Assembly (NCBI RefSeq): GCF_000003815.2
Contig: NC_049986.1
Location: forward strand, 13,815,579 to 13,879,578
DNA: 64,000 nt
DNA from: Branchiostoma floridae
Taxonomy: Eukaryota > Chordata > Leptocardii > Amphioxiformes > Branchiostomatidae
Direction: 5' to 3'
Position 1 is the first letter of the stretch; every line of letters starts with the position of its first letter. Under the pieces are notes generated by a model that had not been told where the DNA came from, searched no databases, and worked only from the letters and a program-made list of their open reading frames with translations. Positions 25,101-40,100 of the stretch are shown here, piece after piece. The translations under genes were made by a program, and so were the position numbers.

Positions 25101-28100
25101 AAATGCACCTCTAATTCTAAATACGTTTGTTTGAGTGCCATATGGCACATCACATGTGATACACCCATAAAGCAACACATCTGTTAGCTGAAACAGTGCC
25201 AAAGTGTACATTCATGTGTATGATCACAAGCGGTTATTCCGAAATGTACATCAATGTGATTTCTGGGGAGAATTCAAATGGTTCATTACTATCAATTGCT
25301 GTGAAGAGATGCCATTAAATGAGTACTCAAGTGTCACAAATCATTCAGTTACATTTGGCGGTATCAAACATTTTCCGCTTGTAATCTCATATTAACCATA
25401 CATTTTGAGTCCGAGTCATTGAAGAAAGGAGAAAGAACACGCTGTGACATTTCTTCTAATAGATGTTCTGTGAAATGTCAAAACAAACCAGTTCTATTCA
25501 GAGGCACATGTCCCATACATGTTTGTGTGCATGCACCCCTCAAGGCTGATGGAACCCCCAGGCATTCTAACATTGTTCAACAGAAAGATGAATACACCCT
25601 ATGATTAAAACAGACACAAGCAACTTGTGTACAAAACACCTGGTGTGCTGTCTGTGGCATGTTTTTCCTGCGTCATACAACGGTAAGCATGACTCATCTC
25701 CGACAACCAAGGGCAAACAGTAATATACGTTTTTTTTCTTGGATCTCAATTCTCAAATCAATTATATTCCATTTCAATGTCATACGTACTTGTCATAAAC
25801 ATTACAGTTATAATATTGCTTCTAAAATGTATCAAGTATGACTCTGCAATGATACTATTACAGCGCAGCTCCTTCATACAAGATTTCCCCAGAATTTCAA
25901 AAGATGGTAGAATCCACTCCATATCAGTTCATGCCTGGTGGTCCCTGTAAGGGAGTGATGTGACCCTGACTGTGGGAGAGGACATGAGAAAGTGGTGCGC
26001 CCTGCAACCGGCTAATGTCCTTGTGACAAACAGGCATATCCCTCACACCCACCCTGCCGCCTCCAGCCTATTCCACTTGAAATAGACCAAGCCAAGCGGA
26101 ACGGCAATGCACACAACAGTCAAGTTCCAACCGTCACCATGAAGAAAGGCTCCTTTGAGGAATCAGGAGATAAAGTTTGAGAGTGTGCCAAGTGCATGGC
26201 CAAAGACCTTTCCCTTATGTTTAGACAATAGGGAAAAGNNNNNNNNNNNNNNNNNNNNNNNNNNNNNNNNNNNNNNNNNNNNNNNNNNNNNNNNNNNNNN
26301 NNNNNNNNNNNNNNNNNNNNNNNNNNNNNNNNNNNNNNTGGGCAAGGTCGTTGCCTCACTTTGATGAGCGGCTACCAAGGTCAAATCTATAAAATGACCT
26401 ATACAGTAATGAAAATGTATGGCAAGTAATTGCACAACTAATTATACAGTATTCAAGGACTGTTGTTAAATGTTTATCATGTTACTGTTACGAGATGACC
26501 GGCAAATGATTCAGAGTATCATAAAATAAGATCCTTTTACCATACTGCCCACAAAAAGGACAATTTGGGGTCCTCCAATCGTTTCTTTAATTTGCGGCAA
26601 CAAGGTATACTAGCACCCCAATTGATACCAATTTAGTTTCACAGTGAAGAAGGAAATATTCCCTATCTACTGTACCGTATATTCTCGAATAAAGTACGCA
26701 CCCCAATTAAAGTACGCACCCCTGATTTTGGACAAGTCTTAGACAGATCTTTGGGACTGAAAGGTAAAATGGAAAAACTCAAATAAAGTACGCACCCCTT
26801 CTCCACCGATTTTGAACAGACCTTTAACTGGATAAATTCAAATTTATGTTTTCCCCAGGTTATTTTGCATGAAATAACCTGCATTTACACTGTCATTGTC
26901 TCTATAAACTTGTGAATTGCCTACTGCAAATTATAAAAATCAATGTGAACTGGTAGAAGAAATCAGGAAAAAACAGTTGTACAAGTCAAAGTCACTAACT
27001 CAAAAGGATTGTATGCAAATGCCAATCTTATGTAAATCATGTTTAGACAATTTCTTTGTTTCATGTTTAGACAACTACAAGACAACAACATTGTTTACAA
27101 TGTGCATGTTTTGAAACATTACTCAAACCTCTTGCTCCACCTTGCTTTATTTTAGGCTTTTTTTACCATTTCTCTGTGCAGTGACCTCAAATAAAGTACG
27201 CACCCCAACTTTGGCAACAACTTGTAGTACCTTTTCAATTTTGAAAAGTTAAAAAAGTGCGTACTTTATTCGAGAATATACGGTAACATAAAACCTCCCT
27301 GTCATATTACACATTTGACCTTGACGAAATTGAAAATATGACTGATAGGATCCGAGCCATCAATCATAAGTATGTTCTGTCAGATAAGATCATACTCTCC
27401 TTATCTGGGCTTCCTTCACCTCAAATGGGCTGTAAAAGACACACCTTCTGGGAGAAAATGCAGGAATTCAATAGGGTGTTCCTAGAAAATGAGTAACAAA
27501 AAGGGCAACACTAAAGGGGAGGAGGGGGTTGAGTGCCTGGGGGGACAATGTGTGGGATAGGGAATACGGGTGGGGGTGGTTGAAGATTCATTACAATCCA
27601 AGTTATGGTAATCTAATGTTGGAACTGGATCAAATATAGTGACTAAGTAATATTTTGGTTGGTTTTAGCCTGTAGCATAATCAAGTAGCCAATAATTATA
27701 TATTGGTCACAGGGTTGTGCAGATAGGGTTTGTGCTATTGACTGGTGAAAGATGGATAAATCGTACAGTATGAGGGACAAAGACTTTTAAGAGAGTATAG
27801 CGCCTCTCTTGTTCCTGAAAAAAAGTTCAAAATACCTTGAAACCTCAACCTCAATTTGCAAAAATTATTAAAAGTCTTTGTCAACAATGTAATGCCTTTG
27901 AACAGGTATCAGGTCCAGGGTTGTATCAATAAAGATGAGTATGTTTCATCACTTCATTCTTTCATCTATGTTTGTACAGGTGTGTTCTCTGGAAGTGAAC
28001 CTGCTATCTGTAAGTAACATAAGTTTGAAAGTAGCTTCAAATATCAAACCTATCATAATACGCATAATACATCATCTCACACATGCCACCCTAGGTCTCT

Positions 28101-31100
28101 GAATGAAGGTTTAATACTGTACAACCTGGTAGGTCTCGCAATCATTAAAATACCAAAACATCACACTTCATAACAACTTCTTAGACCAGATTAGCTGTCA
28201 AGCTCCGGAACAGTTCAGGCCAGGATATCTTGCATACTTTCTAGCTTGTAATGAAAATAATCAATTATACTTCAGCCTTCTGGTTTTCTTCAACACACAA
28301 GACATTTCCTAATAATATAAGCCTGCTCAGTGGGGGAGTTGGTCCTCTCTGAGGTGGTCTGGAGGAAAAACGTACTTGTGTTTCACACTATGTTCTTCCA
28401 TCTTGTTATTGTCAACTTTCTTCAGTTGCTATAGATACCGAATAAGATATATCTATCATACTGTGAATGACTTTCTAGGTTTCTCAGGATTCAAGTTAGC
28501 GATGCAAAGTTAAATAAGCGAAAATCAACCAACTGGCATTATCAATCACTCATAATGCCAAGTAGGCACGAATGTGTACCGTTGGCATGTCAACACCTCC
28601 GAAATATTAACATCATGGTCACTCGAGTTCAGCAACAGCAACTAGAGATGTGGTATTCATATTCATATTTTCACTCCTATAGGCTCTTTTGCGATAGGGT
28701 CGAAGACATAAGTATTTAAAATTCCTCCTAAACCTGCAAAAGCACAGTAATGACCATGGCAATCAACCTGTGATTCTCTTTCCATCAGTGGTTTCCCATG
28801 ATTGTTATCACCTGCCCCACTAATTGCACCCATGTCTGGGTATCACCTCCCCATTTCCCTTGCATGGCTACCCCTCAGGATTTCTGGATCCAGGAAATTC
28901 AAGGAAACAGCAGGTTTGAAACCAACCCTGTGTTTGATCAGTGCAACTTTTGGGATTACAGAAAAAATCCCTTCTTCCACACAACAGATGCTTATCACCT
29001 GGTGTGGGTGTGTAGATCTTATGGTTCACACAGTAAAGATATCCTTACAGACAGTCTCAGAGATAACATTCAGGAGATGGTCCCACGCCCATCTGGGAAA
29101 TTAGATGTGCAGACAAGAATTTAAATGCTTGGGGCTAAATGTCTAGTGAGCACTGTTCTAACTTCTATGCAGGGTGGTCTGCGTAACAGTTGTAACCTTT
29201 AGCGAAAGATCAATCTCATAGCCCTGCCCACCTCTGTCAAAACATTGAAATACAAAAATAACACAAATGTTTGACGGACATGCATCTCTTATTGGTCAAA
29301 CTGCTTGTTGTGATGGACAGTCAGGGCTGGTCTATTCAGATTCACTAACACTATACATGGATTCATCCCTTGATATTACGAGAATGCCATACATGTGTCT
29401 GTACATACTACTGTCCTTGAGGCGGAAGAACTTTTGGTTCTGGCATCCCAGTCTCTTCCTTAGCATTGACCTTGCTTTGACCTTCGTGACAACCCATTTA
29501 GGCATTCTATGCTGCGCTACTGCTGCTTCTGTTGGAGAGAAATCTGTCACCAGCAAGACAATGTGAGACCAGGCTAATTTGAAGGTCAAGAGCGTAACCA
29601 CATCCTTCTTTTTGGTTAAGTTCATAACCACCTTCCTTCCGTCTAACCATCCCCTGCTTTGTGATTCCAAGACTGGCCATCTTACCCTAACAAAAGGGAA
29701 GCGAAACAGCAAACCGTTAACAAAGTCAACCTCAAAACCCCCTGGAAAGATATTATGTCTTTTTGCAGAACCAACAACCACAGATCTTCAAAGGGCTCCG
29801 CCCTCCCTCACTTCATGGAAAAGTTGCTCTGAGATGTTCAAAGCATGCCACCGAACACAAAGGTTTCAACAAACGGTTAGACTCGGACAATGAAGAACAG
29901 GATCCACGGTTCACGAGGACTCTATAAACAGTTCATATGTAGAGAGAAGGCTGCTGTCCTTACACCCTGTCTCTAAACACATTAGAGGATTACAGGAAAG
30001 CCTCTACACCTGCACTAATACACCAGTGTTCTGGGCAAGATAAGACAAGGTAGACTGAAGTTTCAAAGCTTCTATCTCTGTTTGAATTATTATAAATCAA
30101 CAAATTCTGGGTATGTAAAAACTTTTTGTCCTCTAAAATGGCATGCAGCTTTTCTGTTCATGACAGTAACTGACCGTTTACATGTCTTTTGTCTGTGTGT
30201 CAGTGCAAGACACAAAACAGAAAACATAGAGTTCTGGCTCATCTAGGTTATGATGAACTTTTGGGATATAGTTTACAGCATAGAAACAAATATCCCTCAG
30301 CCCATATTTCACAGAGAAGCCATTGGGGCATTGAAAATGGAGTTATGCAGTTTACAGACTCTCGCACTGCTTTGTATTGTACACACTTTTGGTTGCTGTC
30401 CTCTGTTTGTGCTAAGTTGTGTTTGGTCACGTCTCCTTGTTCTGTGAAACATGTCGGAAATCGGTATGGCTTCCTGAACCATTCTAGGCCTCCTTGCACA
30501 GTGCGTATATGTCAATATTTCATCTGTGCCACTGCTGAAATTTTGATGACCCTTTATTGGGGACTCGGAACCCATATCTACACTACATGCGCAGCTCAAA
30601 TCACGCTAGTCAACTGGGATCAGGCCGCAATTACTGTCATGTCTCGGAGCTGTCGTATTTATGAACTCATTATGTGGGGATCACTGATAACCCAGCTCAT
30701 TACGGCTTTCATTGCAAAATAATCCGTTACTCATGGACAGCTCTGGGTAGAGGATACAACGTGACAACCTCTTCTTCAGAGTTAATGATATGTATTCCCA
30801 TATATCATCATTCTCATTATTACATATAATCCTGCGACCATTAGGAGACTCAGGAGTAATTAGGCATAGATTTTCTCAAGGGCAGACAGAATATTGAACT
30901 TGAAACAAGCTGTTAGGAGCTTAGTCGCCTCACAAAAATTATGTAGGGAGAAGCAAAATGTTTCAACTCGTTGACTCGAGCTACTTTGCCCATCAAATGT
31001 GTATTCATCACAGCATGAATCAAGATATAGACGAGTCAAGATATAGATTCAGAAGGTTCATGAGTTTTCTCTTCAAGACCAGACTGGGTTGAACATGGCT

Positions 31101-34100
31101 CTTGTCTGATTGATGGATGCCTTACAACTAACGATATGATCCAATAAGTGTATCCATTTATTTTTCAAGTTATCTTAAGAATGGGTATACTTCTTATCTC
31201 ACAAACTATTTATCTAGCTTAACTGGACTGGAAGTTTTTCTACTGAAGAGTTGAAACTTTGTAAGCTCCCTCCCGTAGGACTCTACATCTAATTTTGTAC
31301 ATGTACCTGCAGCAGAAGGCTGCACCTGATAAGCAGCAGTCTAATCCACTCACACGCCCTGTGCACCCCTGCACGCAGGCTTCGTCTCCTCCGAAATCCA
31401 ATAAACACTACTGATTGAGGCATTCCTCTCCCAGGTTCGCCATTCAGAGAACCCAATTACACGATGAAGTACATTTAGACATCGGGAACAACCAGATCAA
31501 TGTAACGATTGGTGGAGACATGTTCCACTTTCTGCTGGGCCTTGACAAAAGCTGTACCCTCCACATCTGTAGTGCACATAGTGTCAACCCACAGTTTTAA
31601 TAGTGGTAAGGTCTTGTAAGCATAATCTCCAAGATCGAAAATGAGTTTTGGAAGGATGATGATTGCATTTTTTGCCCCATCCTGTTTTTCTTACAGAGGA
31701 TGATCATTTAGTTACAATCTTATATTGAAATACGTGTTTTACGATTGTCCATATAAGACTACTCCTGAATATCAGCAAAACTGAAGATCATGCTACCATC
31801 AACCTTCAAACATCTGCTTGGAGATGAGAACATTAGGTGACGGAAGACTGCAATTATCAAGAGACTGGTATTGTAATTCCATAGCAGAACCAGCCTTTCA
31901 TCATAGCTGTACTTAATTTCATAGTTCCAGGCTTACTAAGTACATAACTTCTTTGATCTGACAAATTAAGAGACATCTGATCGTCTGTTATGACAAGTTA
32001 ACGCAGCTCTAATGTTACTCAAAGCTCAATTATGTCACCTTTTCCAATTACCACAGCAAAATATGATACCTTTCAAGTCTTCAAGGGTATTACTTTTCAA
32101 CACATCATATCAATATCATCTTATTACATACCTTGTATAATCTTGCTTCCTGTATTTCAGTAGATATTTGTAAAGAATTTTGATGTTATGGTTGAAATAC
32201 AACATACAAAAAAATATTCTATTGTGCATATTACTCTAGAAGCCCTTTGATATTGAGTTCTTGTACAGAGGTATTCAATTTCAAAATACATGTACATGGG
32301 TAAACACACAGGCAAACAGGAATTACATTATCCTTTATCTCCTTTCTTTTACTCTTTCCCCCTCTGATGTTCTTCTGACAATATAGAAACTTGCATTATC
32401 TCAACAAGTTGCTAGGTGATAGCAAAATGAATGTTTGCCCAGTCACTTGACATCCAATTGAAAAGAGATGCATACATAATCAAGTACATACTCAAGTACA
32501 GTAATCACAATAAGTTATCATTAGAGATATTCACTTGAACTTCATTGGTCAAAAGAAGTCAGAAGTTCTCAGAACTGTGACAAATCAGACACAGCCAAGT
32601 AGATGCTTGCAGTAATGTCATTATCTGACTACCTGTTGATATAGTTCTTTACCAGTGGTTTTACACATAGATAACAGTGTTTAATGAGTATTTTTCCCAA
32701 TACATGTGTATCACCATAGGCATTTCCTATGTACTGTCTTATCAAACGGACAGAGGTAGCAGGTTTCTTAGAACAGACCTGGAACAGAATGCCTTATCAT
32801 TATTACCTAGAACAATAAACAATCTTGTATCTTTGGCATTTATGGCCATTTAAAGATATGGGCCCTTAATTCATGGTGAACCTTTACGTATTCAGAGATG
32901 CAACATTGTTGTTAACTTGTCATACATGTAATTAGTCAAAATGGTTATAATGCAAGAGACTGAGGAAAAAGACATATCTACTTTCGAACTGCTAACAGCT
33001 AAGACCTAAAAGAATTATTGTGGCCAGAACCAAGGGGTAAAAACAACAAACAATTTCACATGGTCTAGACAAAGTCACCAGACATTTCAACATCCAGAAG
33101 ACAGTCCTCTTTACTGCACTGTTTTCACTAGACACACCGCCAGATGCACAAGACATGCTGGCTGTTTATTGTAAACAAATACATGCAGGTGGCACAGTGC
33201 TGCAATAAAGCGGGACCACCACAAGGCTGGAACAGTTTGATGAAGACGAATGTGTTTCTCGTTGTTGTTTTTCCTTGAAAAAACAAAGTTTGTCTGACAG
33301 TTCTTTATGCTGGTTGAAGAACAACAGTCAAAGTTTATCAAATGATGTTTTGAAAGGAGGGCAGAAACGACTAGTTGAGTGACTTATTTACATCCCTTTG
33401 TAAACACAGAAGGGCAAGACTGGTAGGAAAATACTGCTGTGTACTTTTCTGAGGGTGAAGTATGCTGGTAAGATAAGAGTATAATGTATCACAACTGCCA
33501 TTGTAATTTACTTTTGTTAGGACAATGTCTTCAAACTATCATCATTAAAAGTTTAATTTCTAAAGAAAAAACTTTCTCTCTGCAAAATAAGTTCTTGACA
33601 ATGAGTTGACAAAAGGAGACGTAGTTTGATAATATAAAAAATTCCAACACAAGCTACTGCAAACTACTGTGCTTGCAGAGGTATATGTAGATGATTACAA
33701 AGCTATTGTATATTTCAGAGCAAATATGCTTAGCTTCAATCAACCTGTCATCAGTCCTATAAGTGATGACTCATTTGTACTCCCCTGTGACTTATGTTCA
33801 ATATAATTCACCACAAAAGGTAGATCTATGTGTCCGAAATAAGCCCATCAATGTGGCATTGTACAGATTTGAAAGGGTAGAAAAAAGTTATTTTTGTACC
33901 TGGTATACAAGTTGCAGGTGTGTCTGATGACTAACACTTTTATCTCAGTGAGTAGTTTCATAACCCAACTTCAAATGTATTTAAAAAATCACAAGCTTCA
34001 CTGTTGTATGATTTAAGTGTCCCCAGTATAAAATCAGGATACATCCCCAGTTAAGCTACATGTAGGGTTTTCCCCACAGAATTCTCAAGTTCAGGTCAAA

Positions 34101-37100
34101 ACCACAACCAAGACAAACACCCTGCACCAAATGATGCTTGGCTTGGTCTGTCAGCAGCCAGCTTGATAATCTAAAACAACACCTTAGCCTGGAAAACACA
34201 ACAAACAGTTCACCAGTCTGTCTCAGTTCTGAACATTTGTTCCCCAAACGCTTGCTGGAGGCCCCTTCTGTCAGCATATCTTACATACTTGAGTTACAAT
34301 CTGGCTGCCGACCAGTATACGGGCTGAAATCAAAGAACGGAAACCGCTTTTAGACCTGAAACCACAAGACCGTTTGCCATCCAAATGAGCACAATAGCTG
34401 CATAGGAAGTTGTACCAAAACATCTTGAGCATTTCTGGTATTACAGACCAGACATCCTGTTTGATATGGATACCAAACAACTCTAAAAGCCATCGGAGAA
34501 TAACAAACAGTAGAAATTCATGGTGTACTGAAACCAAATAAATGTGGGTCATATCGTCGTCGTATCCATTTTTGATTATTATTATTATAGCTCTTTTTTA
34601 TTGAAGCAAAAATACAGCCCACAAAATATGCCTTTATTTCTAGGTCGCAAATAACAACCATACATATTTCCTCCTCGAGACATTTCTGAGCATAGCCAGG
34701 GCACAGTATTGGATAGACAGTAATAAAGTGGATTATGTGATAATTCCTCCCACATACAAACCTATCATAGTCCACTTTACTCCCCTCTGAGGCGACAATG
34801 ACTTAAAGACCTGCTAATAAATGCTTTTGCACTTGTGCAGCGATGCAGAAATAACACTCATGTGCCATAATCCCCATAGGAATAAGCCCAAGTGATAAAA
34901 TTAGTAGATACACTGACAGTCATAGTGCACGCTGTCATGGACACACAGTAGTATCATCTGTATGCAATAAGAGAGGATGTGACATATCTGGCGCTGGAAT
35001 GCCCTTCCAACTAAGCGAAGGTCATTCCCATGTACCCAGTGCAGGGTTGACCTTCAAAGTGTCATCACAAACTCTGCCAGCAGACTGTTGGGTATAAGGA
35101 CTTACAGAAACAGGATACAGAAGAAAAATATTTTGGACATCAGTGGACAATTTTCAGTTGTTGTATGCCTGCATTTTCATTCTGACTTTCCAGAAATTCA
35201 CTAGTGAAGACAAACAAGAGTCTAATCCCCTAATCTCTTCAAGTCTTTCCCTATGTATAGCATTTCATCTTCTTCCTCAGAAAGTAGAGCTCTATTGACA
35301 GTGATCACAGGCCTTCCATACTACTTTCAAAATGCCTTTCTGCTACAGTTAACATGGGAAATAAGACAGGATAGAACTTTTCAGCAAAGTTTTAAAAGCC
35401 CAAATATTTCATGTGATTTACTCGATACACAAGAGAATATCATACACTTGAGGAACTCAAATCTCTTCCGCTACAGGCTTCAGGAGCAGAGTGTAATATA
35501 TATAGTAGCCCTCTATAAAATGTGTTCACATTGTGAATGGTCTATTGCCTAACGAATCTCTTGCTCAGAGTGCTCATTGCTCAAACTGGACGTTTCTGGC
35601 CAAATTTTGATGCAATATGACCACACAAATACAGTATAGTCTTCACTGTGCAGCTGTTTTTCGGACCTGTATTTCCGCTGCCTGTGGCTTATTCTTTCCT
35701 AACTCGGATAATCCTATAAGTCGGATATTGGCATGGCCCTGAATTCTTCCGCGCGGCCTCTTCATCACGTCTAGCTGTTCGGTTGGAACCCTGCACAGAA
35801 GGTGGCAGAGTGGGGGGATTTTCAGCTGTTGCGCCCACACGTGTTGGAAAAGTAGTACACAAGTGTTCAGTGTGACAGGCTGGCAGACTCGAGCACTGCA
35901 GGCTTAAACCGTCCACTCTCCGCAGCTTTCCTCGCACCAAACATGGACATGGTTATCCCGTAAGCTCATTAATGTTCTCACTTGAGCTAAAGACAAAGTA
36001 GAGGATTTACTCGAGCTAAGCCTGGGGAATGGTCGTGTAAGACAGTTCATCCATCAATAGCAAACTGCAAAGCCAGGTCAGGTGAACACTGTGCTATATG
36101 AATTCGAAAGTGCAAAACAGGAGGTGGGAGGGGGGCACAGCAACAATCCTGCCCTCAAGTAAAGTTGACGCTATGTTCTTACCTAGGGATGGTAGCCTGA
36201 GGGCAAAGAGGTGGGACACAAGTTTTCCCACACCTCCGCTAGGAATTGTTGCCCTAGGATAAATTTATATATAGGTCAGTTACAGATCATTCATAGTCAT
36301 ATAATCACATCTATTTACTAGTATTAGGATCCCTTAACAGGTGATTGAAACAACAAAAATAGCAATGAAAAGATAACTATTTTGACAGTTAACTTTTTGA
36401 CCTATGTCAGAATTACTGTTTTTTATGGAAGCAAAAAGATCTGTCAAGAGGTCTGTAATGTATGCTTGACTAATGCTGTATTATTGCAGTTCTGCTTTGT
36501 TTCTTCTTGAAGAATGTCAACCAAGACCTCTTCTCTTATTTGCTATCCTGCATGCATATAAATGGTGTTATGACAAGAAGGTTTACTTTGCAGCGGAGGT
36601 ATCTGTGTTACAAAAAGTGGGCTTAGTCAGTAAAATCCAGGTCTCACAAGTCTTATCTGTCTGATAAACCACTCCAGGTCCTCACGCCCTTTCATCACCA
36701 TCACTCACTCACGACTAATTACTCCATCTTCGTTAGCTAAAAATGGTAGAACTGGGTCTGGACAATGTTATATGTCTCTTCACTTGTCTGTAGTCTGCTC
36801 TTAAGTCACCACAAATAACACAAAATACTTCAATAGTGAAGCAATTCTTAACAGAGAAACAGTACATTTTCAGAAATGTCACATTAATGACTAGAACACA
36901 GTTCCATAATGTTACTGTGATACTGATAGCAATTTATACTATACTGACGGTGTTTGCAATAGCTAGCAATTCAGCGGAATAAGATCTTTAAAGACCATCA
37001 CAAATGCCTGTGACAATCCTTTCAAATATATCATTATCTGTTTATACCTTTAGGCTGGAAAGGCCGCATACATGTTAATTGGCCTAAATACCATGGACAA

Positions 37101-40100
37101 ATTACTACCTTGGCTACTTAGCTGCGATCTACATGAAAGAAACCGGCCCTTTGGTGCTGAACTGAGTTATACAAATAGGATAGGAGGGGGCCATGGTATT
37201 CATACCAATTGGATCTCTATGTAACAAAGCCTATTTCCACCAGTAAGTAAAATTGAATCAGTAAGATTCGCAGCTAATACATGTAGTACCCGTGCAAAAA
37301 CTGACTAAGAACTAGATTTAGATTGATTTACATGTAGTACATCAACTAAATATCAGTTTCATTTCCTCTTTCAGAAACACACCTTTCCACAAGAGGCTAG
37401 TCTCCTTTTCATAGTGGCAATGTTTATGAAGTCTTTTGGGGAGTGCTGATTTGCAATTTTCAACACAGGCTCTCTATGCCGGGAAGGGAGTTGGCCAGTA
37501 CTTTTGCCGCCTTCGGCATAGAGAACCCTCACCCATGTTGAAAGTTACGAATCAGCTACCACTGCCACTCTTAAAGTCTGCTAACAATGGCTGAGCAACC
37601 AATCATTTGACAGATTGCTCAAAGGATTTCAAAGAAAGAAAGAATATGTCTATACTTTATGTTTCCAATGTCAGAGGAGGTGTTAATTCATCCACGTTCA
37701 CTACGAAACCCATGTAATAAATGGACAATCCCTGTGTGGGAGCTGCAACCCCTGTACCATTAACGGACAATCCCTGAGAGGGAGCATCAAGTCAGATTGG
37801 CTGACCCCATTCGTTAATCAACCAACTGTTGGTTCTACAACACCTTCATTCCAACAAGTCTCCATTAAGGTGTCTTTGATTGACTCAGGCTGATCTGAGG
37901 GTCCTTCACAAGTCACTGCGCAGGCTCTGGCCCACATAGCAAGCCATGCAAAAACTTTTTCTGTCTTTTTCACTATCGAAGAATAGGCAGCCATATTTCT
38001 GGTCAGTGTTACCATGTTTAGCATAAATAAAAAAATAAATGAAAATACTTTAGTGTTAAATCTTCAAAATGTAAATAAAAATATTATCAGCTGTATATTA
38101 TGTATAGGGCTCAAACAAAAATATCAATGAAGCCTGGCATGCCTTGAGAAATAAAGAGTGAGTATGATGGTTTTTTTGATGAATAGGTCTACTGTATTGA
38201 AATTACCAAGCAGACAAAGAAAGTTATTGTGGCACAGGGCAATTATAAATGTAACATACGAAAATGCATAACTGTTATTAGTGTTAAATCTCCTTATCAA
38301 CAATTTACAAAAACATCATTCATGGCCTGTGGAGCGAAAATAGAAAGTCACGGGAAAGTCATTTCTAGAAACTCCCTATCCTCTTAAGGCTTAAAGATAG
38401 GATCACAACAGCCATATTTGCCTTGAAACTGTTGCTTTTTTTAAGCAGTCCTTTTCTTGTGCTAAAAATGGAGCAATAGTTGTTTCCTAGTTCCATACCC
38501 AGGAAAATTGAAGTTTGCAGCATTTTTTTCTTGCATAGGTGAGATAATAAATTCTAGATGCTCTGAAATTGATGTGCTGCATTATCTGTGCTAAACCCAG
38601 AAAACTGATACCAATCTTTCCATTCCGTCTGATTTCCTGTGCAGCCCAGTGAAATTACAGGATATCAAAAGAATATCACAACGCATCACAACGAGGGAAG
38701 CTCATGCCAAAGGCGATATACCCTAATCCTCTTAGAACCCCCCAGCTAGCCAAGGAAAGTGCATTACTGACAGCGAAAACATCAATGCACAAATCCCACA
38801 AAGCCTCATCACGGAGACGGCCTTGAATTTTCCTTCCCAGCGAATCTAGCGGTCTCGGGGAGATCTTGGGCAATACCTGCTATCAAAACAGCATCACGCT
38901 TCGTTTCATACATCAGGTTTGGAGTTCAGCAAAGGGAGAGAAGGTATTCCTCTGTTGGGACTACCTGGTAATGTAAGTCATATTACTGAACTCAATATAC
39001 CCACATGAAATCTTATGATGTAGGTCACCTGTGACCACTAAAAAGCATCAATGCATCTCTGGTTTGGGCTGGTTCATTACAAGGTGGGGTGGCAAAGACC
39101 ACAATACAATTGTATTCCTTGTGTAATGATGATGTGAACATTACAGCTTAGAACTAATGGGAGCTATACATTTATGTTTATAAAAACTTAGCTGAAGCCA
39201 ATCAAGATTACAATTTGATCTGAAAAAGTAAGGGAGCGGGCGAAACAGGGAAATTGAACAGCAGAAAAGCCAGAAATATGGCACACTTGATAACATGTAA
39301 GCCACTGGCGACTGCTGTAATGTGATTGTCTGCTATCTATTCTGCTACCCCACCATTACAGTATATCATCATATGCTATCTGGGATGTAACAAATTATTA
39401 GGACCATCAGCTGTTATCTGTTCCTACTGCAGCATATATATGCACAATCAGGCATTCTCATCTGTACTACATATTCAATAAGGCTACTTGGGCAGGCCAT
39501 TATAGGATATTTCTGAGCCTGTGACCACAAAATTCATGTCAGGAATTCGTGCTGACAATTGGAAGATAGGATGTGGGGCAGGGAAGTTCTTGTTTTGATT
39601 ATGTTTGTTCTATGATGGGCCGAGGGCTACCAGTAAAAAAAAGGAGGGCTAAAAGAGCTGGGATATAAAAAAAACGAACTTTACAAACCATAAAGTTGGA
39701 ATTGTTCTAGCTCAAAAAGGCTATCAAAACATGTTTCCTTTAGTGAACCCTTGGTGACCTGCAGTGACCTTGGTAGAGGCATGACAACAATGTTCCCCCT
39801 GCTTGCTGACCAGCCAATCACAAGTGTGTACTCTCCTGGTTGCCATGACTACCACATCCAGACAGCTGGGAGGAACAAACAACAGAGAATACCAGGATCC
39901 ATCTCTGTCTCCTGCCATTGTTGGGAGGGGGGTCCCCTGGGATGCTGTAATGTTCATTTCATGTACGTCCCCTAAGGTAGTTAGAGAGAATTTCGCTGTG
40001 GGGTTCCTCCTTTGTGACTAATATTTCAAACCGACCATAGAAATGATGGCAGTTAAATATCGAATTATTGCTAGAATTCTGCTGACTTAGCCAATAATTT

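Noticed and set aside
29332-29781. 149-codon minus-strand open frame
   Set aside because: No motif, overlapping open frames in opposite strand; no splice context linking it to NOS1AP.
30189-30722. 177-codon open frame on the plus strand in NOS1AP intron 2
   Set aside because: No family resemblance, compositionally odd, overlapped by open frames in other phases and the other strand, no splice or start context. Likely chance.
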